A stretch of DNA of 64,000 nucleotides from Tyto alba (GCF_018691265.1 NW_024881272.1:21441323-21505322), one strand, 5' to 3'; positions 40,013 through 53,760 are shown, counted from the first letter of the stretch. The notes: generated by a model from the sequence alone, not told the origin. Numbers and translations are program-made.

Positions 40013-41390
40013 AGCACACACTATGTCACCTGATCTTCCAGCCTCACAGTAGGACAGTTCCTGCTCCTGTTGCAACTCCCTGCTCTCTAGATAAGCAAGG
40101 CTGTTGTGCACAGGCTCTGCAGTGGATAGTGAGGAAAGGTGAGGTTTTTATTTATCTACCACACACTTTGTACAAGGAGGAATAGTAAGAGTCTCTCAAT
40201 CAGGTGTCATGCAAACCCCTTCTGTGACTGAAGGGTTACAGATGTGCTCCACCCTCCATGCCATGTTTATTACCCATTACTCCATTAGGATTTCCTTGAT
40301 CACAGAGAATGAAGTGGGTTAAGATTCATTTTGATGTCTGCAGCAATTTTTCACCACTATTACCCTGTTTCCCCTCAGCGGTCAATCTGTTATAAGCCTC
40401 GCTCCAAAAGGTGCAACTGCCTCCCTAAAATCCAGCAGGAGACTGGGCATCTTGCTCAGGGCATGGAGCAGCTACAGGGAGCAGATGCCTAACTGTTATG
40501 TGCTGCAGTTTTCAGTGTTGTTGCACATAAGTGCATTGGTGGATATATCTGTTCATGATTAATTTAGCTTTATTCCAGTGCTTATTTAATAAAGATTTTA
40601 TTATGAACAGAAGGAATCAGATTTGGAAATTAAGCTTCTTCCTATGACAACCTTTGTGTGCATAGAAAAAACTATGGAGACACAACCAGACAAAGAAAAA
40701 AAAAAGTAATGTCCTTACACTTAGCACATCTAGACTGTACAGCCCATTTTCACATTTCTTTCTGACCATTAAAACATTTCACAGAATTATATGTATAGTA
40801 GTTAAATCATTTTACCATCTCCAGTGGAACTAACCCTCCAGCAAGGAGTAGCAATGGAGCTTCCCTTGCTTCCTATCGTTGCATACAAACAACCAAGACA
40901 GGAATGCTTAGTAACATGGAATACACAATGTTTAGCTCAATATGCATCCAGTTCAGATTTTAAGAACAGAAGATGCAAAGTGGAGAGGAGTATGTTTGCA
41001 AATAACCTCTGTTCAGTATGAACATAATCTAGTAGCATGGATGAAATTTCTGTCATTACTTCCAAATGAGGATACCTTTAAATCCATAAGATTCAACCCA
41101 TTCTCATAGATCAAGAACAATGGAAGTTAGTTGTTGATATAAAATAAGCAGAAGTTCCCAACAGCTTTTCTCTTTTACCTCATTAAGCTCTGAGTAGACT
41201 GCACACTCATTAAGAAAAACTGTGGGAAACACATTTTTTGTGTTGTCTGATGTGGTGATCCTCAGGTGCAGGTAATTGCCTGTGTGTTTAGATGAACTCC
41301 ATCCTTGCAGCTGTGCTGACAGAGGCACCAGGCAGGAAGGCAGAAAGGAGCAGGGTGGTGGGAGGAAAGTCTATTTCTCTCATGTGTTTG
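40013..41390. other. non-coding DNA, no gene seen
   Basis: Slightly less AT-rich than average. One 65-codon forward frame at 40824 and one 74-codon reverse frame at 41104 lack domains. No repeat was recognised. Confidence 0.6.
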
Positions 41391-41492
41391 TTCAGGAAAG
41401 CATTCCTGCACCACATGACACTTAAGCACATGCTTAAGTTCTAGTGGGACTTAATAAGGAGCAGGAAATGCGTGCTTAAGTATTTTCCTGAA
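41391..41492. mobile_element. palindromic-ended MITE relic (about 102 bases)
   Basis: The left end TTCAGGAAAGCATT and the right end TATTTTCCTGAA are inverted copies: TTCAGGAAAGCA against TTCAGGAAAATA. Inside lies ACTTAAGCACATGCTTAAGT (41420-41439), two perfect 9-base arms around CA, followed by GGGACTTAATAAGG and a further TGCTTAAGT. This is the layout of a small non-autonomous DNA element known to me from amniote genomes, with ends like CCTGATTCAG and internal TTAAGCAC words. The inverted ends are seen directly; the family link is memory. There is no transposase and no clear target duplication. Confidence 0.6.
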
Positions 41493-44400
41493 TAGAGTCC
41501 AAAACTGAGTAGGTCATAGGTGAAATCTTTTCCTGCTATGCTCTTTTGCCTGCATCATTACGTGCAGCTGCCTTTACAAGGCAGTGAAATATCCTTCTAT
41601 GTCTCCAACCTTGTACTGGCTTATATCCAGCTGAGCAGGAACAAAAATGCTATAATTTCCAGATTTCCTCTGAGACCTGAGGAAATACCAAACTCCATTC
41701 AAAAAGGTAGCTGAGGGAACTTTTAACCAAGGAAAATAATTTAGTGTTAAATAATGTTAATCCTTTTTCATAATTTTAGTGGTGTTATCTGCTTACCTAA
41801 GTGGCTATAACTGTAGCACAAAGTATGATGGGGTCAAGTGTTCACTTGCATGTTATACTATACAAATAAAATAAATGAGGTAGGAGTCTTCTTTAAGATA
41901 AGATCTTTTAGTTGAAATATGGTAGCACTGAATGGGATGCTCTTAAAGATTGCATTTTGCTAATGATTGCACCTTTTAGTCCAACAAAAAATTATTTCCA
42001 TTTGTAAAAACCATATGGGTTATTTAAGCTAATTTATTTTTTGTTATTTAGAATGAACAAGCCATTCTGAAAAAGTTGATTTACAAGATCCCTTAACCTG
42101 ACTATATACAATTCACGTAACACACTGTGGCCATGAGACTACTATGTCGCAGACCAGTTAGGGAGCAGCAGGTCATGGCAGATAACATAGTCCAAGAGTC
42201 ACTGACCCAGCTCTATAAAATCTTTCATTGATTTTTCCAACTGAGAATAAAAGTAGAGAATCTAAGGGAGGAGATTGTTAAAAAATAGCAGCAGACTTCT
42301 ATGCACATCACAGTGTAAAATGAGTTAAATTTAAAGGGGTCATATTTACAGTCATGTTTGCTCCCACTGTATTTGAAGAAAGGAGTAATGAAACATCGGT
42401 TCCTCTTCTGATCCCCCGTCTCCCAGATCATCTTAAACTCTTTCAGAGTATTTCTGGCTGCACTTGTCGAGGAATAAGCAGAACTGAAAAATGTTATTTA
42501 TCATAGTATGTGTGCTTCCGTTTACTGCAACGTTTGTAGTATTTCTCATTCACAAAAAGGAAACAATAAACACTGACATACATTTAACTACTATCAGTGA
42601 TTTCATACCCAGTTTTTAGTGTCCTCTGTTGACTGTGCTCTGCAGTGTTTCATCACCCTAGTCTTTGCTGATGTTAAACATACAACACAGAAGTTCAAAA
42701 TGTATCAGCGTGTTAGGGCTACGTTAGATCACTGTATTATAACTATTATTTGTCCTGCATTCTAAGCAAGGGAGAAAATAGAAAGGATTAAACAAGTATT
42801 TTCTTCAAAGATTCTGCAATGTTTTCTGTAAAAACTGGCAAAATTACCCATGCCTATAAAAATCAAATGCTGTACTTATTTGATCAAAATAATTATAGGA
42901 AAACATGACATTTAAAGTTGAAATTGTTTCAAGCACCACTTTCAAAAAGTATTATATTAAAGACAAATCAATACTCTTTCTGCTATCTTCAGGCAAGATC
43001 TTCAAAACCTGAGGTAATTGAGTATTTGAAGAACCACAAATCACATATCGATCTGAAGAATTTAGATACAGCACTGAAGAGAATGTGTTCCTATAACAAA
43101 CCATCATGTGTTGACACTACCACTGCCTGTTTTTATGTTTCTCAGTGATTTTAGGGCTCATCTACTGGCTAGAGAAATGTGCAGCCTGTGGCATTGATAA
43201 TATTGTGAAAGTCAGAAAATTCATAAATCTATTTTCCATATATTCTTGATGTACAAACTCAGTAAAAATGAAGACTGACTGATGTATTATCCACTGAATT
43301 AAGGCAGAAGAGAACAAGACATATAGTAGAAACATGTGGCAGCTTTCCTTATAACTCTCTAAAGGTGAGAGAGGGAAAACAATAACAAAAAGAGATTTGC
43401 ACTTTAGTGAAAATCCTTCTTGGTGTTCTGTTGCACAGCACTTATTTTTTTCAATATGTGAATTTATTTCTATACATAAGCAGCTAAAATACTGTTACCC
43501 CAACTTCATTTATCGATTTACTGTCACTTCTCATTTCTGTCATATCATATCTAAATTTCAAATTATTCATTAGATTTGGTAAGTATATATTGAGCAGTTA
43601 ATGATGGCTTCACAGATTATTTTATATTTTAGATAAATAATGTACTCTATATAATAGATTTTTAAAACCTTATTTAAACAAAAAAACAAAACCAACCAAA
43701 CAAAAAAAAATGAAGCAAAACCAAAACGGACCAAGCAAACAAAAAAACAAAAAAAACCCACCACAAAACCCCACATATTCTCTATATAAATGCAAAAGGC
43801 AATCCAACAAAACATAAAGACGACCTTAGGGATGCACAAGAAAACTCTAAAGAAATGTCAAGCAGACGTAGAAAATGTAATGAAAAACCCCAGATGAAAT
43901 CTGGCTAGCTGTTCAGGTTTTTCAGTGTCCTGAAGTCCCTTTTGTTTTCCTATGTCACATGTTTTGCTAGACCTTCCTGGGCTGTCAACTTTGTTTCATA
44001 TACATACTTGAAAAAGTGAAAATATGGATCCCTCTTCTGTAGTTCACAGTAAGCCATCGAGACTCAGCTATACAAGCATCTTCTGCAAGAGCTGTCTTTC
44101 CTGAAGATAGATGATCATAACTCTAAAGGAAAAGATATTTCTATCGTAAAATAGACTTTACTCAAAGTAAGCACTGTTTTCTGTAACAGAATCCCACTTT
44201 TGAAGATTGCCAAAAGGCTGTCAGGGAAGTAAAAAGAAAAAAATTCTAGACCAAATGCAAGAAATTCTTGATAGCTTGAGAGAGAGGAGGGACAAGTATT
44301 AGATTACTGTTTCTGGGGAACTGAATGATAACAACCATTTAATAAAAAACATAGGTGTCCACAAAAATGTAAATACAAAATCTTAATTTCAGAATTTTTT

Positions 44401-46390
44401 GTAAGAGCATTCAACATGATCTGAATTTTGTACAGCTAATTTCAACAGGAAACATTGATTTCAAAGAGTCACAGATATCCTGAATTTTACCCAGATTAGC
44501 AGTTTATGTCTAAATCTTCCTCTGGGACCCAAAATGTCCATAAGGGAAAAGATCAAATCTAGAACACAGTATATGAGATTTTCATTATTGATGTTGGGAC
44601 GTGTTAAGTTGCCCACATTGATGCATACCATATAGAATTCCATCAGTTCTTAATATCCTATAATATTTGTCTTCAAAGTTAGCTTCTGATGTGTAGTATG
44701 CAATGTATGATTCTGTTCTTGATTACAAAGGCAGGTTGATACTATCATGTATAAAACCCTTGTGACCAACACAGAACATTTTAAGGTAGAAGAATAAAAA
44801 TATCTAACTCCAAAAAACCAGACCAAATGTGTGCTTTAGCCTTTTACTTCAAAATGTGGTGAAGAAATGTCTTTATAGATGTTTCCAAGACAGTGTGGAT
44901 GCACTATTGCAGGTACTTAGAAGATTTTTAAGTGCACTTCCATGCTTTTCACAAGTATTTATATATTAAAAAAAACAAACCCAAAACCTAAACCAAATAA
45001 AGAAAAGGAACTATTTAAAGAAAAAAACTACTGAAAAGGCAAACACTTTTGTTCGATGTCATTAAATGTTAATTCTATTTAAAATGACAGTTTTATTTAG
45101 TTGTTATAAAATATTTCCCTTACGTGAATAATTGGTTAAACCATACTCAAAGTTATTCATATTTATAGTCAGCAGTTTTGAGGAACTGTCCCTCAGTGTA
45201 TTCTTTTGCCTCAAATGTGTTGACCACTCTCGTCAGGCTGATCTTATTGAACAAAGATTGACTAATTCAAAGAGATTATATGTAGTCCATAGAGACATCA
45301 TTAGATGATATGATAAAATTCTAGAAGGTTATCTCTTGGAAATACTTAGCTCATTAATTTTAAAGGCAAAGTCTGATACAATATCATAAACTTATACAAG
45401 AGAATGCAAATATATTTGTGATTTAACTACCATGACACAAGTACTCTGAAAGATCAAACGTGCCATTTAAATTAGATCCATTTCTCTCCTGAGTGCAAAG
45501 TTTCAGATAAAACAGTGTATTGTAGAAATTCTATGAATGCATGGTGTATTAAGTAAAATTTACAAAATTTAACTGACATTCTGAATGCCCATAAGGAACA
45601 CCTATATTTAGTATTACAGTCAGATTTGTTATCCTTTTTGTATGAATTTGGGCTTGGATAAACAAATATGTAAAAGTTTAGCAGAAGTTGCTTAAACAAA
45701 ATTTGGTGACACTTAAATCATTCAGAACACTTTTGTATCCTTAAAATACCTTACACTTCTGTGATATCAGGTACTAGTTTGCAACTATTTAAAAAAAATT
45801 TAAAGAAGAAACATAAATGGTTTTTCATGGTAAACCTGAAAGACTGTGTTTAAGACAAAATCTTGTGTTGAAGTAATTAATAGCTGAGTTATTAGGAAGG
45901 GAAATTGATTCTTTTCCCATTAAAATAGATAATATTTTTGGAAAGGATTGAAGTCATGGGATTCAGACAACAGTGTAAGGACCAGGTTTCTGATTCCATG
46001 ACAGACAATATAAAATTCCAATGTCTCAGGTCCAGCCTAGCTTCCCCTGCAGAGAACCTTTATTCAGCTTCTACAAATAGATACCATGGGCTTGGATGCA
46101 TGAGCTTTTAAACTCCTGAGCTTGTGTGGAGTCTGTATGCTAAGATTTAAGCTCTAGGGTCTGAGGGTACTTTCATGTTCTCTGGCTCTCCTTAGGACAA
46201 CTGTGAAAAGATTTTTCATCACCTGAAAGGTTTTCTTTGGTCATCATTCCTAGTTTACCAATACTAGATTTATGCACTAAGACATCTCCTAGAACTAGAT
46301 ATGGCTGAGCACAGGAAAGGTTTTCTGTCCAGCCAGCATGGCTACAGTGTTTAGACCATTAGAGACATCATTGACACAACCCAGTCTGCA
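41493..46390. other. AT-rich non-coding DNA with an A/C-rich tract
   Basis: No gene seen. The tract at about 43676-43776 is A-rich with CAA, CCAA and ACAAAA units. Its complement gives a false hydrophobic frame of 89 codons (43570-43839). A 76-codon frame at 42918 contains KPEVIEYLKNHKSHIDLKN, which looks protein-like, but it has no family or splice support. Confidence 0.6.
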
Positions 46391-46620
46391 TTGTGTCCCT
46401 CCCTGTTCATCTAATACAGACTAGGATGACTAGGACTGTTAAAGTAGGAGACTTTAACGATATTTTCTTATGGGACGTCAATTCTCTTTTTATAACCAGC
46501 ATTGCTACCAGGATATCTACATTTTAGCCGTGTCATTTTCACCTCTCCAATTTCTGAATGCCTTCTGGATGTAATGCTGAGCAACAGTATGAATCAGCAC
46601 CTGACAATCCTGCAATGCAG
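46391..46620 (+). mobile_element. possible decayed LINE (CR1-like) endonuclease fragment
   Basis: Frame 46441-46521 (from the AAA codon) reads KVGDFNDIFLWDVNSLF before a stop. Non-LTR retrotransposon endonucleases carry a GDFN motif followed by a W and a D/N in similar spacing. About 40 residues on, in another frame, 46520-46585 reads SRVIFTSPISECLLDVMLSN, which lines up with the family's LLDLLLTN-type segment. The spacing matches the endonuclease domain with one frameshift. No reverse transcriptase part was recognised downstream. It is a dead, heavily mutated copy if real. GDFN-like words can occur by chance, so this is tentative. Confidence 0.35.
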
Positions 46621-49600
46621 ATACATGTAGGATTCCTGAACCAGGATAATTTATTCCTGTCCTCCATGGACCACATTAAGCAAGAAAACTGTCTGATGAT
46701 TTGGAAACAGTTGTAGCAACTGGATGCACCATAGAGGTCAAAAGAAAATGAAATGCCAACGTGACGGATAATTGTGGCAGTGTCTAACTGTCAAGGGAAA
46801 TACATTCTGACAAGAAGCAGATGATATTATTCCATAGGAAGGCAGAAATTCCTATTTCTGAAGGGATAGGAAATAAGACTGTGTGTGAAAGATGTGTTTT
46901 CACTACAGCATGATTCAAAATGGTCCGAAATTAGAATGAAAAGAAACACAAATTCTACATCAGTGAATTTATTTATTTTTCTGGCAAATAGGATCATGCC
47001 TATACAATTTTGGTTAAACTTTAAAGTAGGTAAGAATGTTTGAATGAGTTAAATATTTTTTTTTAATTAAAAAATTTGTTTCCATCAATTCCACTAAAAT
47101 ACTTTTGGATTCTGTTTAAATTAATCTAGATTTTTAAAGTTTCCATTTGTGCTTGACCCAAACTTGATTTTCCCCCTAATTTTTTTTTGTTTCAGTCACT
47201 GTTGCTTGCACATCTGTAGATAATTTATTTTGCTTTCATAACCAAGCTGTTAGCAAGTATAGGTCTATATGTAGTAAATCTTAGAAAAAAAAGAGAAATC
47301 AAAAAAGAATTGAAGAATGTGCTTCATCTCTCTGTAATGAGAAGTGCTATGCCACTCTAACTCTGGCTTATTTAGCCATTATAATTGTCATTGTTATTCC
47401 AAAAAGAATAATTTCAATTTAAAAATGATCTTTTTCCCCAGTGGCATATAGTTGATACTGTTTCTGTTGTCAATAGAAGAGAGAGAAAATTATCAGTATG
47501 TCAGTACGTGCAGCTGTGTGGCTATGCTTTTGCACAACTACTTAAATGATACTAACATTAGTACAAAATCTCATACAAAATTTTCCTGTCACAAACTGGA
47601 CTAATCTAAGCTTTTACATTTTCTATTCTTTTTCTTCCAGTGTTCTTATCACAGGTTCTTTTCATTGTGTCTGTGAATATCCAAATATTTATTCTCAAAA
47701 AAAAAAAAAAAAGTTAAAAAGATTGAAAACAATGCTTATGTTTTGGCCTTTAAATCTTACTCCTATTTCCATTGTGTGTAATGTTTTGTCTAATGCTTCT
47801 GACGAAAGTAAAAAAAAGTGTTGACAGAAAAATTATTTTATACAAAAGAAAAAAGAATCCAAGCATTCCTGACCTGAAAGCTTTTCAAACTTTCTTGCCA
47901 TTTTCAATATAAGCTTTTTTGCTACTGGTAAGCAAAGATTTTTTTTTGACTAAATCTCAGTTAGAAGCCAGTATCACCAAGCAATCACCCTGCACATGGT
48001 GCAAGAGTACTTGGATTTTTGTTTATTCCTGCACAAAAACCATCCATACGCTTTCAGTATAAAATTGTTTTTATTTTAGACTAAGAATGATAACAATAAG
48101 AGAAAAATGAGAAAGTGTAGTGTGTGTCTTTCAGATAACAGACTGTAACAAGTAATGGAAGGTTTTCAAAAATAGTCATCACATAGTGGCTTGGGGAAGA
48201 AAATGGCTATGTCAGTTCAAAAAAGTCTAATGGTGTTGGTCAATGCAAGAAAAAGTCCTGACAGTTAAGTTCCCTTAGAAACAAGTTTCAGTTGATGAAT
48301 AAGATACCATTAATAGTGAGAAGACAAGTTCTGGAAGTTTAATGGTAAACATAGTAAATTAAGGATTTCACAAGATTAATTTTCCACTTCACCCTGTGTA
48401 AAAATGGCAAGCAGACAGTCAGAGACTAGAAAAAAGGTATCATTTACCACTACTAGAAATTTTTTTCCATGAAAATGTACTTTAGCTTTACTGAAATCAC
48501 CAATGCTGCACTTAATGATGTGTGTACAGGGTAAATGGAAAAGATGCAGCTTTACAATGAAAATATGAACAAATCTTAAGATCTTATAAATATCTAAGAA
48601 ACAGGTTGGTTTGGACAATCTGTATCTGAAAGACATAAAACAAAATAAAACAGAACATAAAAAATAGAAGGAAAAAACCCTATAAATATATTTTCATTGA
48701 GAATCTATGTGATTAACTGATTATACCACTTTAAGATAACTGACAGATCTTCATCCGATGTACATTGATGTCATTCAGCAAATGATTTTCAATTGCAAAG
48801 GAAACATATTAGACCACGGTTGTTGCTATTTTAAAACAATACAAAAAAATAAAAATAAAGACAGTGTAATAAATACTATGGAATTCAATTAAGTTCCTAC
48901 TTGACTTTATGATTTCTGAAAATTAAACATTGAGTTGCTGTGCAGATTTTCTAGATTCTCATGATTCTAATTAATATTTGCTTTAATATTTTCGTTTGTG
49001 GTTTACCATGTTCATTACTTCCAACTCCTTACAAATATTTTCCAAAATCTTAGTTTCTTCTGAAGATATTTAAGGTTATATTGCGCAATTTCTAGAAATA
49101 ATTCTGAGGAAAGGTACAGAATGATAAATCTCAGAGAAGATAACAATAAATACATAAGAACATGACTGAATTAAAAATATTCTTCATGATCTGTGCAACT
49201 GAAATGTCTCTACCTGTAACTGTATATCAGAAAATTACAACAAAGATCTCCTGAGTTAAATCGCCTTTTTAATAATTTCATAATTTCTTATAGACTATGT
49301 GTATTAACCGAACACAGGACACTCCAAACTTAAAAAAAAAAAAGGTTTCTTTGCACAATATCAGGATCAGTTAGACTTTCTGGTTTTCCAGGGGATGTCT
49401 GAGAAAGCAGAAATTTGTTGAGAGAAATGGAAAGATTAACACTGAAGAGGATAATTTAGAAACTGTATTCTAGTATGTATATGAATATGCTCCAATCTTT
49501 TCTTAAGACAGGCTGGCTACAACAATATAAAAGTCAATTCAAAGATGATTTTGCCTCCTGTATCTATCTTTTAAGAGTTCCTGTAAAACATTTCCTTACA

Positions 49601-50812
49601 TTCTTGTAGTTTTGTTCCAACGTTCTGAAGTTAATTTGTTCAGATGTCTATCACAGTTAGATCTTGGTTTTCTTCTCCGACTTAATTCATAGTTGTACTT
49701 CTCAGAGATATTCTTCTCTGTTTGAAAACATTCTTTGAGTTCAATGAGAAATCTATGTAAGCCAGAACCACAGCATCAAATCAAGGGCTGATTTCCCTTT
49801 CCCAACTGATGTCTGGCCTTTATTGATGTCTCAAATCTTGACTTAATGTACATTAATTTTGAACATGGAGGAAGATCAGATTTGCTTTGAAAAGAGATAC
49901 TATGAGACCCAGAAAAAGATTTAAAAATCAATATTCTGAAGAAAGTAGCATAAACATAGAAAAACAAATACTTCAAATTGTGTTCTTTGCAGTAGAACTA
50001 GCAAAAAATATAATGTGAGGAGAGCAGTTTACACAGGAGATTCTTCTTTCAAGATCTTAGTTTATGATCAAATAAAAAATGAATAGGAAGAATATTCTTT
50101 GTATCATTTCTGGTGTGAACTAAATTCTTTATTCCACTTCAAAAAGGCAGCAAAGGCACACATTTTCAGCAATATTTACAGCTTTCTTCCCACAGCTATC
50201 TTTGTGAGTCAAAACCTAATACTTTCACACAGCACAAGAAAGTGCTAGTCAGCATACTCTGTATTGTAAATAACTTAAAATGAGGAGTGAATCAAATGGG
50301 ATTATTTTTCACTGACTTCTATAAGTATTCAATTGGTCGTGAATACTAGAAATCAGAGAGACCAAATGTATGTTTTCTGGTTCAGTGACTTCCCTTTACA
50401 GAATTACTTTCATATCAAAAGGGGAAATGGTCAAGTTGACTCAGAAAATATTGCTGAAAATAAAGTTGAAAAGAAGCAATTCTTTTTTCAGCTGGACTTT
50501 TGAAGAGCAAAAAAGACAAAGTCACTTTAGTCTTACGCTTGTATGCTAATCTTTGTAAGACCTTGACAATTCTTCCTGCAGAACAAGGGCCAACTCAGAA
50601 ACAGAAGTGGCTTCTTTGCTGTCAGATTTTCAATAACTTATCAATGATGGCTTAGGGGTAGACTGAGACTATTATCCCAGTCATAAAGCACAGGTATTTG
50701 GACTGCACTATTGTAGAAGCAGTCCCAAGAAGAGCTCTGGATATGAATCATCCCAATCTCCTTCTGAGTTCTAGGAAACAGTGATTTGTAGCTGTGTTAT
50801 AACACAAATAAA

Positions 50813-50816
<4 letters not shown>
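46621..50816. other. AT-rich non-coding DNA, no gene seen
   Basis: The first 250 bases may be a continuation of the possible LINE relic. The rest is unique and AT-rich, with a run of A at about 47697-47711. Frames of 60 to 92 codons have no domain. Confidence 0.6.

Positions 50817-50844
<28 letters not shown>
50817..50844. repeat. poly-T run (28)
   Basis: Twenty-eight uninterrupted T. On the complementary strand this would be a poly-A tail for sequence lying to the right (50845 onward). That sequence shows no recognisable retrocopy. Confidence 0.92.
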
Positions 50845-52494
50845 CACATTTTCCTTCTCTGTGTTGGGTGTTGTGGTTAACAAGCAGTAAGAATGGAACT
50901 ACACATCTGTCCGCTCACTTGCAACTTCCTTCCTCTCCCAACCAATATTTAATGACTGTACTCCAAGTTGTCACAGGAACAGAAAGGAAATTCTTCCTTC
51001 TTATGATCCCCCTTAAAAGGATGCTTAATTAATTTCACAGTCCAGCTTCTATGAGCCCTCTTTCAATTCCAATATTGGCAAGGAGGTGAGAGAATCTCTT
51101 TGTTCCACACATTTTAACCTTCTGTTCCTTCCAAGTGCCAAAATACAAAGTTTAAAATGCTGTGCAGTGGCACGCAGCTGTGAAAACAGAATGATTTTTG
51201 GACATGATTACATTGAGAATTAAATATGCTATCTACTCTCAAAGGTGAATATTCAGTGCATTTTTCCCTTACCCACTTAACCTCTGAAAAGTAATACATT
51301 TGCAGAAAAAATTCTAATCATTTAGCATCTACTGCCTGTATTCCTTTGTGTGCTTTTCAACATCTCCAGTGATCAATGCTAAATATTTTATCAGATTCAA
51401 GACTGTAATAAACAGTAGAAATAGAGTAGGTTCATCTTATCTCATCGTAGTCTCATTTACACTGAGTAGGATAAGTTAAACTGTGCCTAATGTAATGAAA
51501 CTATCCTCATCAAAATATTTAGACTTTAATTTTTGATTCATTATAAGAGCACATCTATGCAGTTCTGAAAAAAAATCAGTTTGGCAGTTCATGCATCATG
51601 ATTTTGAACCATGGTGTCTAGGTAGGAAGTACAATATACATCTGAGTATTATGGCCCAGTCCTATTCTGTAAATTTGTTTACTGTGTTTGTAGATATATT
51701 GTCATCAGAACTCCCTCGAGTATGTTAATTTTTGACATTTTTTTCATGTTTTAGTAGAACCAGAAAAAGTGGGGGACATGTACCTGAGAAAGATGTTTAA
51801 ATATACATAAGATAAAAAAGTTCACTTTTAAAATTGTAATTCAATGTTCAAAACACATGATAACTAAACACTTACTAATTTCATAACTAGGTATCATTTA
51901 AATAATCATATAAATACAGTTGATTAGACTGACTGATCTTTAAGAAAGCAATCAAAGTAACACAACCAAAACAGTACTGAAAGAAAGGTGGCAAAATGTT
52001 GCTTTGACACAAGGAGTTTCCAAATGTGCTTACATGCATGTATTTAAGTACTATAGATCTGACTGTAGAAGAACGAATATTTCATTAATGTATTTCAGAT
52101 ACCAGAACTTTAAGCTTCTTCAATATGTTTTTTTTAAAGTTTTCCAACTGTAATAATATATAGAAAACATTATGAATGTATTAACAGAGCTATGTATGCA
52201 CACTGTCATTAAACAAAGGCTTTTTAAAATACTCTGTTTGCACTGAACAAGAAAAGACGATAAATACATAAGTGGATGAAGTGAACAGCAAACAGAAACT
52301 GCATTCGTTTTTAAAATTATTATGCACAGAACATAGCTTCAACACTAAAGACAAAGCAATAGGGAAGAGAAGGGAATTACTTATTTCCATCTTCCAAAGT
52401 TGTTTAATTTCTCGGATCACAATCTGTATACCCTTTATTACTAATTTTTTTTTTTTATATTAAAATATAGAGTCCTAGAGCATCTTCTCAACTT
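50845..52494. other. non-coding DNA, no gene seen
   Basis: Unique sequence with short chance frames of 61 to 76 codons. Nothing with a domain or repeat identity was found. Confidence 0.6.
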
Positions 52495-52567
52495 GAGTCA
52501 AATTCTGGTACCATTAAAAGAACAATTTATTATCTCTCACTGACTTAAAAAATCCAAGGTTTGGCCC
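52495..52567. mobile_element. ancient palindromic MITE relic
   Basis: The left end GAGTCAAATTCTGG and the right end CCAAGGTTTGGCCC are degraded inverted copies: GAGTCAAATTCTG against GGGCCAAACCTTGG. Between them lies TCTCACTGACTTAAAAAATC, close to the remembered CATTGACTTCAATGG core of amniote palindromic elements with GGGCCAAATTCTG ends. It is non-coding and old. Confidence 0.4.
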
Positions 52568-53519
52568 AAGCATTATAGTTCTAAACCGCCTTAAGATACT
52601 GACTTTTTTTTTAAACCAAATGCTGTAAAAATATCAGTGTCATAAAAGCTGACTAATTGCAGATGACTTTTCTTTTCCTATATACCTATGAGTGAATTTT
52701 CAAAAGCATGTATATAAGAAAGGTGCTTATGGAAGTAATTTAAAAAATTATACTAATGTTCAGCAGCAAAACCCTGCTGCTAAAATTAGGAATCCTGTCT
52801 ACATGTCAATGTTTTTCAAAGTCTCTTTCAGGTTTTCCCATATACTGATTGCCTAAGATAACTTATGAGTGCTCTGGCAGAGCTTCCTCTCAGACTCTTT
52901 TCCAGTAGCAGAACTTTGGATCTGTGATTTTGCCCAGAAGTGGTGTGGAACACTAAGTTCCTGTGTAGGTTCCACATCCTCTCTCCCCAGTGTACCAGAA
53001 CTGTTACAGCTGTCAACGGTGGCCCTTTATATTTGAGTAGATGTACTTGCTGAGTGTCTGGACACACATGTGGTTAACAAAGTAAACAATACACCATATA
53101 TGGTTCTACAGATCTCGTACAAGAAGATGGGGGGGGTGGTTTAAGTGCAATCATATATGTATTTTAAAAACTTTAGACTTTTTAGAAGCCATCTTTCCTA
53201 ATATATTATCCTTTCCAAAGGAAATAGTATCATTACACTATAGAACAAAATTAAAATAATACTGGCAATAATAAGGTAGTGCATGAGTAAATATAATGAT
53301 AACACAAATGTTTTCTTTTTATATGGAAAATACTCAGATAAACTACTGTTTTTGTTCTCAGAAACACATATCTTCCAAATAATTTCTTTATCTAAATTCT
53401 TCATAATTACATTTAATAGCTCTATTCTTTTATCTTAGTGCAAGATTTAAATAATAAAAGAATCCTAATAGACTGTAATTATTGTAATCTATCTGTAGAT
53501 ACTAAAAACATTTTTGAGA
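52568..53519. other. non-coding DNA, nothing specific seen
   Basis: Unique sequence. A 79-codon reverse frame (52828-53067) lies in a slightly GC-richer patch and has no domain. A short G run lies near 53128-53135. Confidence 0.6.
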
Positions 53520-53760
53520 GGAAAGCATGTTTTATTTACTGGTAATATAGCATTACTGCTGAGCTGTATTCATATTCCTCCTCCCTAATTAGGATTATGG
53601 TGTTCAGCAGCTTCTGCTTAGCTTCAGCAGCTGAAGATTTAGGATGAGAATAATGTGCACACAAAGTGCAGCAAAAGCTCTAGTGTTGTTACAATCCCCA
53701 TGCCTGATCTTGGGCTCTGTTTAGCTAACTTTGAGATTTTGAGGGACAGAACTAAAGAAC
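53520..53760. promoter_or_regulatory. candidate regulatory element (weak)
   Basis: The stretch contains CTAATTAGGATTA near 53585-53597, an overlap of a homeodomain TAATTA core and a bicoid-type GGATTA word. It also has several GCAGC/CAGCTG words near 53608-53635 and TGATCTTGGGCTCTG near 53706. Composition is balanced and repeat-free. This is a texture argument for a conserved non-coding element, with no conservation data. Confidence 0.22.

Noticed and set aside
42990..43020. Possible micro-exon between TTCAG and GGTAATTG
   Set aside because: The segment would be about 22 bases with no supporting neighbours; the surrounding 76-codon frame has no family.
43570..43839. 89-codon hydrophobic reverse frame that looks like a membrane protein
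   Set aside because: Its F, V and L runs come from the A/C-rich low-complexity tract at 43676-43776 read on the other strand.
50817..50844. Poly-T as the tail of a minus-strand processed pseudogene
   Set aside because: The adjacent sequence to the right shows no gene-like frame or recognisable retrocopy and no target duplication was found.
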